64,000 nucleotides of DNA from Desulfovibrio sp. An276 (GTDB lineage Bacteria; Desulfobacterota; Desulfovibrionia; Desulfovibrionales; Desulfovibrionaceae), in contig NZ_NFJC01000003.1 in assembly GCF_002159665.1 (NCBI RefSeq), positions 62,001 through 126,000 on the forward strand. Reading direction: 5' to 3'. Below, in pieces: positions 1-8,746 of this stretch; within the stretch, counting starts at the first letter, position 1; each line of letters opens with the position of its first letter. The position numbers and the translations under genes are program-made. The notes beneath the pieces were generated by a model that was given only the letters and a program-made list of their open reading frames with translations, was not told where the DNA came from and did no database searches.

Positions 1-70
1 GGAGCAGACTGTCCCAGGTGTGGTATCAGGGCCGCACAAGGCCTGGGCTACGAGCAGGAGGTTTTTTGTC

Positions 71-1855
71 ATGCAGGCAGACAGGTTCCTTCCCTTCCTT
101 GGCGTTTTGCGCAACTACACGGTAAAGGACTTTCGAGCGGATCTCATGGGCGCTCTCACTGTCGCCCCCATGGCCATACCCCAGGCCATGGCCTACGCAC
201 TCATTGCCGGCGTGCACCCACAGTACGGCATCTACGCCTGCATCTTTCCGGTCATCGTGGCTGCCCTCATGGGCTCCTCGCGCTATCTTATCGCAGGACC
301 TACCAACGCCATCTCCATGGTGCTGCTCTCCTCGCTTGCCACAGTGAGCATAGGCGGCGTCATAGTGGCCGACATGCCCGCTGAGGTACGCATGCCCTAC
401 ATCTTCATGATAGCCATTCTCTGCGGCCTCATACAGATAGGCATGGGCCTTGCGCGCCTTGGCGAGCTCACAAACTTCATTTCCCATTCGGTCATGACAG
501 CCTTCGTGACCGGTGCAGCCCTGCTCATCGCTGCAGGCCAGCTTCCCACCATCCTGGGGATCAGCATTCCCAAGACCTCGGGATTCTTCCAGCAGATAGC
601 CACCATCTTTGCGCACATTGGTGAGACAAATGACTGGAGCCTTTGCATCTGCCTTGCCACCATGCTCCTCATCCTGCTCTTCAAGCGCATCTCGCGCCGC
701 TTCCCTGCCACTCTGGCAGGTCTTGCGGCAGCAGGGCTCCTCGCAGCCCTCACCGGAGCAGCAGAGCATGGGGTGCGCATGGTTGGTCCCATACCGAGCG
801 TTCTTCCGCCACTCTCCCTGCCCACAACCTTCGATCCTGCGGTTTTGCGCGAGCTCTTCCTGCCTGCCCTGGCAGTCGCCCTGCTCGGCACTGTGGAATC
901 CCTGACCATTGCGAAGCAGATGGCCACCATCAAGAGGGACGATTTCAACGGCTCCCAGGAGATGATAGCCCAGGGCCTTGGCAACGTCGTGGCTGGCCTG
1001 ACCTCTTCCCTGCCTGGCTGCGGATCCTTCACCCGCTCTGCCCTCATGTTTGCCTCCGGCGGCAAGACACGCCTTGGTGCTGTCTTCACAGGCCTTGCAG
1101 CCCTGCCCCTGCTCTTTGCGCTGGCTCCTCTGGTCAGCTGGCTGCCCATGCCTGCCTTAAGCGGTGTTTTGCTCCTTGCCTGCGCTCAGATGATAGATTT
1201 CGACTCCCTGCGCCTGAGCTTCAGGACAACACGCATAGATCGCATAGTCCTTGTGGTCACCCTGGCCTCGACCCTGCTCCTGGATCTCGAAAAGGCCATC
1301 TTCATAGGTGTGGTCATCTCCCTGGTCCTCTTCATCCGCGTGACCTCGCACCCACATGTGCGCAAGCTTCCCCACAACAGCCCGCTCTTGCGTTCCGTTC
1401 CGAACAGGCCCAAGGGACTTGTTGTCTACACCATCGAGGGAGCCCTCTACTTTGGCGCCATAAGCGAGCTTGAGAGAAAACTCCTCAAGCTGGAAAAAAT
1501 GCACGTCCGCCTCATTGTCCTGCATATCAACCGCGTCTTTTTCATCGACGCCTCCGGCGCCCATGCCCTGACCCTCTTCATCGAACGCTGCTACGCACGC
1601 TCCGTGCCTGTCATCCTTGTGGTGAGCAATCGCGAAATACGCGAGACCCTGCGCAAGGCAGGCATGCTCACCTATTTGAGCGAGGGCTTTCTCACCCACA
1701 GGCTTGAAGACGGCGTGCGCACTGGCATGGATCTTTTGAACCGCATTTCCTGCTGTGGGGACAGTTGCCCTGTGCCCGACACTGCCCAGGGCAATGTCGA
1801 AGCCAATCTTCAGAGCAATGAAGAAGCGAAAGAACGTACAGGAAACAAGGCCTGA
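71..1855 (+). CDS. SulP family inorganic anion permease with STAS domain
   Basis: This is a 594-residue inner-membrane permease of the SulP/SLC26 family, which moves sulfate or other small anions with a cation or by exchange. The N-terminal 400 residues are strongly hydrophobic with many membrane spans and carry the SulP signature PQAMAYA near residue 37. The C-terminal part (about 440-550) is a cytoplasmic STAS domain with a conserved D-A-S-G loop (FIDASGAHAL). I start at 71 because AGGAGG lies 9 bases upstream; the frame stays open to position 20 but has no good ribosome site there. The tail after the STAS domain is Cys-rich (CCGDSCP). In a sulfate reducer sulfate is a natural substrate, but bicarbonate or another oxyanion cannot be excluded from sequence alone. 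Confidence 0.88.
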   Translation: MQADRFLPFLGVLRNYTVKDFRADLMGALTVAPMAIPQAMAYALIAGVHPQYGIYACIFPVIVAALMGSSRYLIAGPTNAISMVLLSSLATVSIGGVIVADMPAEVRMPYIFMIAILCGLIQIGMGLARLGELTNFISHSVMTAFVTGAALLIAAGQLPTILGISIPKTSGFFQQIATIFAHIGETNDWSLCICLATMLLILLFKRISRRFPATLAGLAAAGLLAALTGAAEHGVRMVGPIPSVLPPLSLPTTFDPAVLRELFLPALAVALLGTVESLTIAKQMATIKRDDFNGSQEMIAQGLGNVVAGLTSSLPGCGSFTRSALMFASGGKTRLGAVFTGLAALPLLFALAPLVSWLPMPALSGVLLLACAQMIDFDSLRLSFRTTRIDRIVLVVTLASTLLLDLEKAIFIGVVISLVLFIRVTSHPHVRKLPHNSPLLRSVPNRPKGLVVYTIEGALYFGAISELERKLLKLEKMHVRLIVLHINRVFFIDASGAHALTLFIERCYARSVPVILVVSNREIRETLRKAGMLTYLSEGFLTHRLEDGVRTGMDLLNRISCCGDSCPVPDTAQGNVEANLQSNEEAKERTGNKA

Positions 1856-2030
1856 GTACGGATTTTTTCCGCACTTTCCAAATCCGGGGGAAAAGGGCTC
1901 ACAACGATCTTGCCAACAGGGGACATATTGGACAAAAATGCACCCTCCCATTTTTGTTCCATACAGTCCCTTTTCCTTCCTGCATTTCCCCCCACTCCCC
2001 CCTGGAAGGACCGGGCACGAAGGAGTCTTC

Positions 2031-2150
2031 ATGAGCAGCCTTGCAGTCCTTGCCAGGGCAGACCTTGCCGTTCTTTTGGCCGTCTTTTCCCTTCTTTTTT
2101 CCCTGCTCCTCTCCCTTGCCACACTGTGCCGCAGAGGAGGCAAGAGATGA
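2031..2150 (+). CDS. symporter small accessory protein (39 aa membrane peptide)
   Basis: A 39-residue protein made almost entirely of one hydrophobic helix followed by a positively charged tail (CRRGGKR). AAGGAG precedes the ATG at a good distance. Its stop codon overlaps the start of the downstream sodium/solute symporter as ATGA, so the two are translationally coupled. Small one-helix subunits of this kind are known directly upstream of some SSS-family symporters and are annotated as symporter small accessory proteins. I infer that it sits next to the symporter in the inner membrane and helps its assembly or activity. It is easily missed because of its size. Confidence 0.72.
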   Translation: MSSLAVLARADLAVLLAVFSLLFSLLLSLATLCRRGGKR

Positions 2151-3601
2151 TTGTCGCGGATATCCTTGTCTGGGTCCTCTACATAGGCGTCTTTTTCTGG
2201 CTCTCGCGCAAGGGGCAGGGACACGACGTCATGGTCACAGGTAAAGTGGGCTTTGCCGTGCAGGCCCTGGCCTATGTGGCAACCTACATTTCCGCTGTGG
2301 CCCTGGTGGGCTTTGGCGGTCTTGCCTACAAGTACGGCATGCAGATGCTCCTTGTGGCAGCCGGCAACGTCTGGCTCGGGACGTGGATCGTCTACCGCTT
2401 CCTCGCCTGGCCCACCCGCGTCTGCCAGCGCAATCTCGGTGCCCGCACACCAACCCAGCTCTTAGCAAAGGGGCACAGGTCTCCGCTGCTCGGGCGCTGT
2501 CTTGCCCTGATCTTCGCAGTCTTTCTCGGCGTCTACGCCTCTGCCGTGATCAAGGGCGCTGCCCTGCTCCTGGCCCAGATCCTGCCCATTCCCCTGTGGG
2601 TGCTCATCTGGCTTGTCGCACTTCTTGTGGCAGCGGCCATCTTCATGGGGGGCTTGAGGGGTGTTCTCTACACGGAAGCCATGCAGGGCCTTGTCATGAC
2701 AGTGGGCATTGTGATGCTCACTGTCGCAGTCTTTTCCGCAGTGGGCGGGCCGCTTACGGGCATGGAAAAACTTGCCGATCTTGCCCCCACGGATCTTGCA
2801 AACAACGGCTTCCTGGCTCTTTCCTCGGGGTCCGAGGGCTGGTTCATAGTCTCCCTTGTCATTGTCACCTCCGTGGCGGTCTGGTCCCAGCCGCAGATGA
2901 TACAGCGCCACTTTGCGCTGTCCTCGTCGGGCCAGGTCAATCGCATAACACCTCTCGCCATGCTGGTTTTGACTGTCCTTGTGGGCGGTGCCTATTACGT
3001 CGCCTGCCTGGCACAGGTAATCATGCCCGGCATTGCGAACCCCGACGAGGTGATGCCAACGCTCGTGAAGGCCCTTTTGCCGGACATTGGCCTGCAGATC
3101 TTCGTTTTGGCCATTGTCTCTGCCTCGCTTTCCACTGCCACGGCCATCTTCCATATTGCTGTCTCTGCCATTGCCGAAGACCTCCCTGCCCGCAAGGCAA
3201 CGCGTCCCATGTGGCTTTTTGCCATAGCCTTCTGCGTACTCCTCTCCGGTGGCTGCGCCCAGGTGAAGGGCGAAATCATAGCGATGCTCTGCACCACAAG
3301 CTGGAGTATCGTGGGATCCACAGTCCTTGTCGCCTACGTCGCCCTGGTCCGCTTTGGCAAGCGCAGCTGCCTTGCCGCCTGGTGCAGCGCAGTCCCGGGC
3401 TTTGTGGTCTGCCTTGCCTGGTATCTTTTCACGCATCCGCAGTTTGCCATCTTCCCCTCTCCATCGCCCGTACTGAACCAGATCCCGCCCTTCTTTGCCG
3501 GCTTTGCGGCTTCTCTGGCCGGATGGTTCCTTGGCTGGCTGTGCGACTTCGAGGGACGCAAACACTCCAATTTCTGGCCGGACACAAGCCCAAGAGCCTG
3601 A
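2147..3601 (+). CDS. sodium:solute symporter (SSS family)
   Basis: A 484-residue polytopic membrane protein of the sodium/solute symporter family (the PutP/PanF fold). Visible family features are the N-terminal GHDVMVTG-type loop, AYVATYISAVALVGFGGLAYKYG in the first helices (start at residue about 40), and WSQPQMIQRHFAL at about 245, typical of the SSS core. I place the start at the ATG overlapping the stop of the small upstream gene; the longer open frame to 1910 is not membrane-like and has no ribosome site. Substrate is unknown: short-chain carboxylates or amino acids are plausible for this clade. It ends about 100 bases before a tRNA gene. Confidence 0.85.
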   Translation: MIVADILVWVLYIGVFFWLSRKGQGHDVMVTGKVGFAVQALAYVATYISAVALVGFGGLAYKYGMQMLLVAAGNVWLGTWIVYRFLAWPTRVCQRNLGARTPTQLLAKGHRSPLLGRCLALIFAVFLGVYASAVIKGAALLLAQILPIPLWVLIWLVALLVAAAIFMGGLRGVLYTEAMQGLVMTVGIVMLTVAVFSAVGGPLTGMEKLADLAPTDLANNGFLALSSGSEGWFIVSLVIVTSVAVWSQPQMIQRHFALSSSGQVNRITPLAMLVLTVLVGGAYYVACLAQVIMPGIANPDEVMPTLVKALLPDIGLQIFVLAIVSASLSTATAIFHIAVSAIAEDLPARKATRPMWLFAIAFCVLLSGGCAQVKGEIIAMLCTTSWSIVGSTVLVAYVALVRFGKRSCLAAWCSAVPGFVVCLAWYLFTHPQFAIFPSPSPVLNQIPPFFAGFAASLAGWFLGWLCDFEGRKHSNFWPDTSPRA

Positions 3602-3699
3602 CGCAAAACAAGCTCAAGCAAAATTTTTTCGTCCGAATGCAATTTTCACGAAAAAAACACTTGCCATGCACGTCGCTTTAGCGTAGATACATCCCTCGC

Positions 3700-3783
3700 G
3701 TCGAGGTGGTGGAACTGGTAGACACGCTGTCTTGAGGGGGCAGTGGCTATGCCGTGCGGGTTCAAGTCCCGCCCTCGACACCA
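3700..3783 (+). tRNA. tRNA-Leu (GAG anticodon)
   Basis: An 84-base class II tRNA with encoded CCA. The acceptor stem pairs GTCGAGG (3700-3706) with CCTCGAC before discriminator A. The D-arm (GGTGGTGGAACTGGTAGACACGC), the anticodon loop CTTGAGGGG and a long variable arm fit tRNA-Leu, and the T-arm reads GCGGG TTCAAGT CCCGC. The anticodon is GAG, reading CUC/CUU leucine codons. It closely resembles the E. coli tRNA-Leu(GAG) layout. Confidence 0.95.
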
Positions 3784-3799
3784 TCGAGAAAACATCAAG

Positions 3800-3827
3800 G
3801 GTCTTCGAAAACGAAGGCCTTTTTTTT
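3800..3827 (+). terminator. rho-independent terminator after tRNA-Leu
   Basis: GGTCTTCG pairs with CGAAGGCC around an AAAA loop and is followed by eight T residues. It lies 17 bases after the tRNA CCA end and should end the tRNA transcript. Confidence 0.85.
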
Positions 3828-3909
3828 GCGGCTCAAAAACAGCCCAAAGGGCAAAAGCGAAAATTTTGTGCGAAAAAAACGTCCCTGCACTGTCTCGGGA
3901 CAGGAACAA

Positions 3910-4069
3910 ATGTGCCTTTTGTCACAAGAAAAAATCACTTTTTTTCTGTGAAAATTTGCTTTTTCCTCCAGTTTGCCCTGTCACAGTTTTCGTGTGACTC
4001 AAAAACATTGCGCAGAATTTTTTATAAAAATTTATTTTGCAATTTTTCACAATATTTATTTGTGAAAAA
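3910..4069. promoter_or_regulatory. AT-rich upstream region of split-Soret cytochrome with Crp/Fnr-like palindromes
   Basis: The 450-base gap between the tRNA and the cytochrome gene holds no gene I can see, but it is rich in TTGTGA/TCACAA half-sites. At 3910-3927 ATGTGC-N6-TCACAA resembles the HcpR/Crp-type TTGTGA-N6-TCACAA site. At 3980-3998 GTCACA and TGTGAC are 7 bases apart. At 4043-4069 a perfect 10-base inverted repeat (TTTTTCACAA / TTGTGAAAAA) has a 7-base spacer. A Crp/Fnr-family regulator of the next gene is inferred, not shown. Confidence 0.45.
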
Positions 4070-4236
4070 TATAATTACAACCTGCAAATTTCACAAGAAA
4101 GAACAGTTGCTCGCTCTATATTCCAATACAATACAATCCTGATCCATTGTTTGTCATTCCTATCCCTTTCGAGTAGTATTCCCATTGGTACAACCAGACG
4201 CAGAGTGCGTCATAATCGAAAGACAAGGAGTTTGCT

Positions 4237-5067
4237 ATGGATTTCTCGCGCAGACAGTGTTTGCTCGGTCTTGGCGGTGTCGCAGCCGGTTCGGCTCTTC
4301 TGAGCATGGTAGACAAGGCAGCGGCCCAGAATCCCCAGGCTGCCCCGAAACGTTTCGCGCAGATGAACGGCGAGTTCGGCTGGAAGCCGCACAAGCTTGA
4401 TCCCAAGGAAGTCGCAGCAGTTGCCTATGAAGGCTACTGGTACAAGGGCTACGCCTGTGGCTACGGCTGCTTCTATAGCCTGATCGGCCTCATGGCCGAG
4501 AAGTACGGCGCTCCCTACAATACCTTCCCCTTCACTATGCTCGAAGCCAACAAGGGCGGCATCTCCGATTGGGGAACAATCTGCGGTGCACTCTACGGCG
4601 CTGCTGCTGCCTATGCCCTCTTCTGGGGCAGGGACGAGCGTACCCCCATGGTGAACGAGCTGTACAGGTGGTACGAAATTACCAAACTGCCCGTCTACAA
4701 GCCTGCCAAGGCAATGGGTGTCGAGGGAGATATCCCGAGCAATGTGGCTGGTTCCGTCCTCTGCCACATCTCCGTCTCAAAGTGGTGCTACGCCAACCAG
4801 ATCGAAGCCACCAGCAAGAAGCGCAATGAACGCTGTGGCCGCCTTACCGCGGACGTGGCCGCCAAGGCCTGCGAGATCCTCAATGCAAAAATCGATGCTG
4901 GCAAGAACTTCAAGGGCGTTTTGGGCAAGCAGGAATCCGTGAAGGCCTGCGGCACCTGTCATCAGACCAAGGGCGAGGAAGCCAACTGGGCCAAGGGCGT
5001 GATGGACTGCACACCCTGCCATAACGGCAGCGAAGCCCTCATGAACAAGTTCAAGGATCATCCGTAG
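4237..5067 (+). CDS. split-Soret cytochrome c precursor (C_GCAxxG_C_C family)
   Basis: A 276-residue exported dihaem cytochrome. The N-terminus carries a twin-arginine-like signal (SRRQCLLGLGG, then a hydrophobic stretch ending near AQA), so it is probably folded with a cofactor before export to the periplasm. The middle part has the Cys-rich CGYGCFYS / CGALYGAA region characteristic of the C_GCAxxG_C_C family. Two haem-binding CXXCH motifs, CGTCH and CTPCH, lie near the C-terminus. Split-Soret cytochrome was described from Desulfovibrio desulfuricans, where it dimerises and stacks haem pairs; its exact redox role is still unsettled. AAGGAG precedes the ATG. It stands alone between its regulatory region and a strong terminator. 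Confidence 0.88.
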   Translation: MDFSRRQCLLGLGGVAAGSALLSMVDKAAAQNPQAAPKRFAQMNGEFGWKPHKLDPKEVAAVAYEGYWYKGYACGYGCFYSLIGLMAEKYGAPYNTFPFTMLEANKGGISDWGTICGALYGAAAAYALFWGRDERTPMVNELYRWYEITKLPVYKPAKAMGVEGDIPSNVAGSVLCHISVSKWCYANQIEATSKKRNERCGRLTADVAAKACEILNAKIDAGKNFKGVLGKQESVKACGTCHQTKGEEANWAKGVMDCTPCHNGSEALMNKFKDHP

Positions 5068-5220
5068 ATCTCTTTATTTCCATTGTTTTTGGCAGTTTTG
5101 CTGTCTAGGACAAAGAGTTTTCTTGTTCTATGTCTAAATCGATAAGTTGGCCTACTTATATCTAGTTGAAATTACTGAATTTCATTGTCTAGATGGCATG
5201 GCGTAATTTTGAAATTAGTA

Positions 5221-5254
5221 AAAGGCAGGACCCCTTTTCGGGTCCTGCCTTTTT
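5221..5254. terminator. bidirectional rho-independent terminator
   Basis: A 13-base stem (AAAGGCAGGACCC with GGGTCCTGCCTTT) closes a 6-base loop, with T runs on both strands. It separates the cytochrome gene (plus) from the glycyl-radical operon (minus) and can end both transcripts. Confidence 0.9.
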
Positions 5255-5286
5255 TGTTACAAAACTGAAAATACAAGCAGGGTACG

Positions 5287-6042
5287 CTATTTTCCCAAAT
5301 ATCCTCCATCCACAGGAATAACTGCGCCCGAAATATAGTCTGCTGCATCGCTTGCGAGAAAAACTGCAAGGCCGCACAAATCCTGCCCGGTTCCCCAGCG
5401 CTTCATGGGAATTCTTGACGTTATCTCCCTGTATTGCTCAGGATTCTTGTCTTTCATGTCAGCAGTCAGTTTTGTCGTCATATACCCCGGGGCTATAGCA
5501 TTGACGTGCACACCCCGACTTGCCCACTCATTGGAAAGCGCTTTTGTGAGCTGAGCAACTGCACCCTTGCTCGCAGTGTACGCAGGAATCATTTCGCTGC
5601 CAAAAAATGAAGTCATCGACGCCATATTGATAATACGTCCGAATCCATTGATAAGCATGTCTCGGCCAGCCAGTTGGGAGAGAGCAAAGATGGCATTGAT
5701 ATTGATGTCCATGATCTTTTTCCAGCGAGACAAGGGAAAATCCTCTGCTTTCTCCCTGTACTGAATACCAGCTCCATTGAAGAGGACATCAATTCTTCCT
5801 CCACACAGATCGCGTACTACCGAATATTCTTTATCAAGATTGTCTATATCGCTTAAATCGCATTGATGAAATTTTACACTACGATCTTTTTCAATACTCT
5901 TTGCTGAATCAGAAATATTTTGAGCAATATCCATTATGCATATATTGCCGCCAGCATCATAATATGCTTTTGCAATATCATAACATAATCCATTTGCTCC
6001 ACCTGTAATGATGATATTCTTATTTGTAAGATTAAGTTCCAT
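5287..6042 (-). CDS. short-chain dehydrogenase/reductase, KduD/gluconate-5-dehydrogenase-like
   Basis: A 251-residue classical SDR, the last gene of the glycyl-radical operon, 17 bases after the metallo-beta-lactamase gene. It shows the TGGANGLC nucleotide-binding turn at residues 13-20, the NGAG strand at 89-92, the catalytic YTASK (Tyr155, Lys159) and the C-terminal SGAVIPVDGGY. The third glycine of the usual TGxxxGxG turn is a cysteine (Cys20). Overall similarity is to sugar-acid dehydrogenases such as KduD or Gno, which oxidise or reduce a keto/hydroxy acid with NAD(P)H. In this operon it may reduce the carbonyl product of the glycyl-radical enzyme or prepare its substrate. I cannot choose between these from sequence. 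GC content is lower in the N-terminal half. Confidence 0.85.
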   Translation of the reverse strand: MELNLTNKNIIITGGANGLCYDIAKAYYDAGGNICIMDIAQNISDSAKSIEKDRSVKFHQCDLSDIDNLDKEYSVVRDLCGGRIDVLFNGAGIQYREKAEDFPLSRWKKIMDININAIFALSQLAGRDMLINGFGRIINMASMTSFFGSEMIPAYTASKGAVAQLTKALSNEWASRGVHVNAIAPGYMTTKLTADMKDKNPEQYREITSRIPMKRWGTGQDLCGLAVFLASDAADYISGAVIPVDGGYLGK

Positions 6043-6059
6043 AAATTACTCTCTATTTT

Positions 6060-6842
6060 TTATATTATTGTTCCTTTATTTATCCATTCTTTAATTTGAA
6101 TATTATCGTGACCAAATAACATTGTTGCGTTGTGTCTTTGTTTTAGAATTTTTAAAAATTCTATATTTTTAATAAAATCACTTGTATCTTTATTAATTGG
6201 TCCACCAGGAGGCAACATTTTTTCCCAATTTTCTCTAGTATACACTGCATCACTAGTGACAATTATATTTCCTTCAGATTTAGTTTTAATTATAAGCCCG
6301 ATTACTCCATTAGTATGTGATTTTTGAACAAAAATTGTTAAATCTGGTGCAAGTTCACATTTATCAGTAATTGGATGATAAATTGCACCATCAATATCAA
6401 ATAAAGATTTAATATATGCTCCAGTATCATTACTTGTAAATACATTTTTGCATGCATCTAGTAGCTCATTTTCGGACACTACAATATTTTTAATTGCTTT
6501 CGAATTTTTAAAAAATTTTAACCCACCAACATGATCAAAATGCAAGTGAGATAAAATAATCATATCAATATCAGAACAAGACAATCCTTTTGATTTAAGA
6601 GCTTCATCAACAGAAATATAATCACTAACTGGATAGATATTATTTATCTCTTCACCATACTCTATGCGATGATACGGGCTATTTCCAGTATCATACAAAA
6701 TGTTCCCCAGCGATGAGTGACGAATCAATAATGCACTAACTGGTGACTGATACATTACTTGTTCATCATATCCATCTACTATACGAAAATACTGGCACTT
6801 GAGATGGCCCAAAGGAAGTACATCCAATAACAATGAATTCAT
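6060..6842 (-). CDS. metallo-beta-lactamase-fold hydrolase, lactonase-like
   Basis: A 260-residue enzyme of the metallo-beta-lactamase fold close to the N-acyl-homoserine-lactonase group. The HxHxDH motif is SHLHFDH (His99, His101, Asp103, His104). The remaining expected metal ligands are also visible: His176 (SHTNG), Asp198 (TSDAVY) and His245 (FGHD), so a dinuclear zinc site should form. In related proteins this site opens lactones or cleaves thioesters. The gene is strikingly AT-rich and rich in AAT/AAA codons compared with the neighbouring radical enzyme, suggesting a different origin. It lies 17 bases after the amidohydrolase-fold gene. A role in opening a lactone or ester connected with the sulfonate substrate is inference only. 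Confidence 0.82.
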   Translation of the reverse strand: MNSLLLDVLPLGHLKCQYFRIVDGYDEQVMYQSPVSALLIRHSSLGNILYDTGNSPYHRIEYGEEINNIYPVSDYISVDEALKSKGLSCSDIDMIILSHLHFDHVGGLKFFKNSKAIKNIVVSENELLDACKNVFTSNDTGAYIKSLFDIDGAIYHPITDKCELAPDLTIFVQKSHTNGVIGLIIKTKSEGNIIVTSDAVYTRENWEKMLPPGGPINKDTSDFIKNIEFLKILKQRHNATMLFGHDNIQIKEWINKGTII

Positions 6843-6859
6843 AAAACAATACCTTGATT

Positions 6860-7705
6860 TTATTTAATATTTAACAGTTTGTATGCATTTTTATATAATA
6901 TTTTTTCCTCTTCTTCATTTGTAAAATTATAACTCTTTAAATCTATCACAGCATCTCGTATGTCGTAGCATGGATATGCAGATCCAAAAAGAATACGTTC
7001 ACACTGCATCCATCTGCATCCATTTTGATACATCTCTCTACCAGGTGTCATGGGATTGTGCATATATAAATCGGGAATGAGCCACACATTTGGCAGAAGC
7101 ATGGCGACATTAAAAATCTGAGGAATCCACGGATAACATGCATGGGCCACTACTATTTGCAGCCTGGGAAAATCGTTGGCAACATTCTGAATGTGTACTG
7201 GATTGCTGTATTCCAGATTGGGTCCCTGATACAGACTGGATGTGATGACTATGGGAATACCTGCCTGTTCACACATGGCATAAATTGGATAAAAAACAGC
7301 GTCGTCAGGGAATTTTGCAGGGTCATTCCAGCCAGGCTCCAGGGCGATACCCTTGAAACCATATTCCATACAGACATCCAACTCCTTGAGAGCAGCATAA
7401 ATCCCGGAAGAAAGATCTATGCCTCCAAAGGGAATGACCTGATCCGGATACAGATCCGCCAGTTCCTTGACATCTGCATTGGAAACAGAAGCTGCCTTGT
7501 TGCCAATGTTGCGGGCCATAACAACCCCTTTTTCAACACCAGCCTCCTTCATTTCCTGAAAAAAAAGATCCATGGATTTTTCATGGGCCGATGCAGTATG
7601 TGTGCCTCTCAGTCCCATTGGCCCAACGCTATTGCATACAGGATCAAAAATGGAAAGATTTTGAAATCCCTTGAACGGAGGACGGAGACGAAAATCGAAA
7701 ATCAT
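6860..7705 (-). CDS. amidohydrolase-2-fold protein lacking canonical metal ligands
   Basis: A 281-residue TIM-barrel protein of the amidohydrolase-2 (PF04909-like) group. Fold features are clear: the start MIFDFRLRPP, a central GFKGIALEPGW strand, VVAHACYPW (His188) and the terminal FGSAYP strand. However, the N-terminal HxH metal motif is replaced by Arg-Leu-Arg (residues 6-8), and the final catalytic Asp of the usual GSDxP is Ala243. The classical zinc centre therefore cannot form as in decarboxylases or lactonases of this group. It could use another metal set, act without metal, or bind rather than cleave its ligand. It lies between the activase and the lactonase-like gene and is the hardest member of the operon to explain. 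Confidence 0.75.
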   Translation of the reverse strand: MIFDFRLRPPFKGFQNLSIFDPVCNSVGPMGLRGTHTASAHEKSMDLFFQEMKEAGVEKGVVMARNIGNKAASVSNADVKELADLYPDQVIPFGGIDLSSGIYAALKELDVCMEYGFKGIALEPGWNDPAKFPDDAVFYPIYAMCEQAGIPIVITSSLYQGPNLEYSNPVHIQNVANDFPRLQIVVAHACYPWIPQIFNVAMLLPNVWLIPDLYMHNPMTPGREMYQNGCRWMQCERILFGSAYPCYDIRDAVIDLKSYNFTNEEEEKILYKNAYKLLNIK

Positions 7706-7790
7706 GTCTTGCTTCCTTCAATCTTTTGGCAATAGTACCAGAAAAGACTTTTATGCCCTATGTTACAAGAAAACCCGTCTATCTATCCAC

Positions 7791-8735
7791 TTATGAGACA
7801 AATTTCTCACCAAGACGAGAGGCTGCAACTTTCTGAAGATGTTCCATGAGATGCTTGTCCAGCGCGACTGACCCCATGGGATACGTTCTGTCCAATTGCT
7901 GATATTTCTGTGTTCCCAGGCGATGGTATGCAAGAAGCTCATAGGAAATATTGTGCGCAGGCAAGCTCTCTATAAAGTCACAAATATTTATTATTGCCTC
8001 TTCTGAATTATTGAATCCCGGAATGACAGGTGTGCGCAATAAAATCGGCAACTCTCTGAAGTTGGAAGACAATCTTTTAATATTGCTCAAAATTTGACTG
8101 TTATCTACGCCGGTAAATTTCTTATGCTGTTCTGGCTCAAGATGCTTGATGTCATAAATGAGCGTGTCCAGATACTGAGCTGCCTCAGACAAAACATCGT
8201 ATGAAGCCAGGCCACATGTTTCCATGGCAACATTCAGATACCTTCGTTCTGCCTCGCGAAGGAGTGCCAAGAGAAATTCTGGCTGAAAACACGGTTCACC
8301 ACCTGAAACTGTAAGCCCGCCTGAGCTTCTCTGGTAAAAGACAGCGTCCTTTTCGACTTCTCTCAGAGCATCTTCTACTGAAATTTTTCTTCCAAAAACT
8401 TTCAATGCACCAGCATGGCAACGAAGTGTGCATTCTCTATTACAGCTTAAAATCGTACACTTTTTTCTATCGATTATTGGAATATTTTTTTCACTTGAAA
8501 ATGAAATTGCCTTATTTGGACAGTCACTCTCACAATATGTGCACTTGTCTTTTGTCAAACATCTTGTTTCATTAAAAGCTAACTCATCAAATTGTGATTG
8601 TGATTCCGGATTGCTACACCATCGACAACGCAGAGGACATCCTTTAAAAAAAAGTATTGTACGTATTCCAGGTCCGTCATGCACGCTATACTTTTGAATA
8701 TTAAAAATATGCCCTGTAACAAGTTTATCATGCAT
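7791..8735 (-). CDS. glycyl-radical enzyme activating enzyme (radical SAM)
   Basis: A 314-residue radical-SAM activase. The cluster motif CPLRCRWC (Cys33, Cys37, Cys40) follows the typical YSVHDGPGIRT segment. An inserted ferredoxin-like domain (about residues 55-110) has two Cys clusters (CTYCESDC and CNRECTLRC region) for auxiliary [4Fe-4S] centres, as in activases of the dehydratase/lyase group of glycyl-radical enzymes. TVSGGEP is the SAM-binding GGE motif. It installs the glycyl radical on the neighbouring 838-residue enzyme using S-adenosylmethionine. AGGAGA precedes the ATG and sits directly against a strong hairpin that separates it from the enzyme gene. The closest named counterpart would be IslB/IseH if the partner is a sulfite-lyase. 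Confidence 0.9.
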   Translation of the reverse strand: MHDKLVTGHIFNIQKYSVHDGPGIRTILFFKGCPLRCRWCSNPESQSQFDELAFNETRCLTKDKCTYCESDCPNKAISFSSEKNIPIIDRKKCTILSCNRECTLRCHAGALKVFGRKISVEDALREVEKDAVFYQRSSGGLTVSGGEPCFQPEFLLALLREAERRYLNVAMETCGLASYDVLSEAAQYLDTLIYDIKHLEPEQHKKFTGVDNSQILSNIKRLSSNFRELPILLRTPVIPGFNNSEEAIINICDFIESLPAHNISYELLAYHRLGTQKYQQLDRTYPMGSVALDKHLMEHLQKVAASRLGEKFVS

Positions 8736-8746
8736 AAGTATCTCCT

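Noticed and set aside
26-1149. Long minus-strand open frames opposite the SulP gene
   Set aside because: GC-rich shadow frames of a clear membrane protein; no ribosome site and low-complexity composition.
2383-3681. 432-codon plus-strand frame overlapping the symporter
   Set aside because: Shadow frame rich in Arg, Cys, His and Pro; the symporter reading has membrane spans and family motifs.
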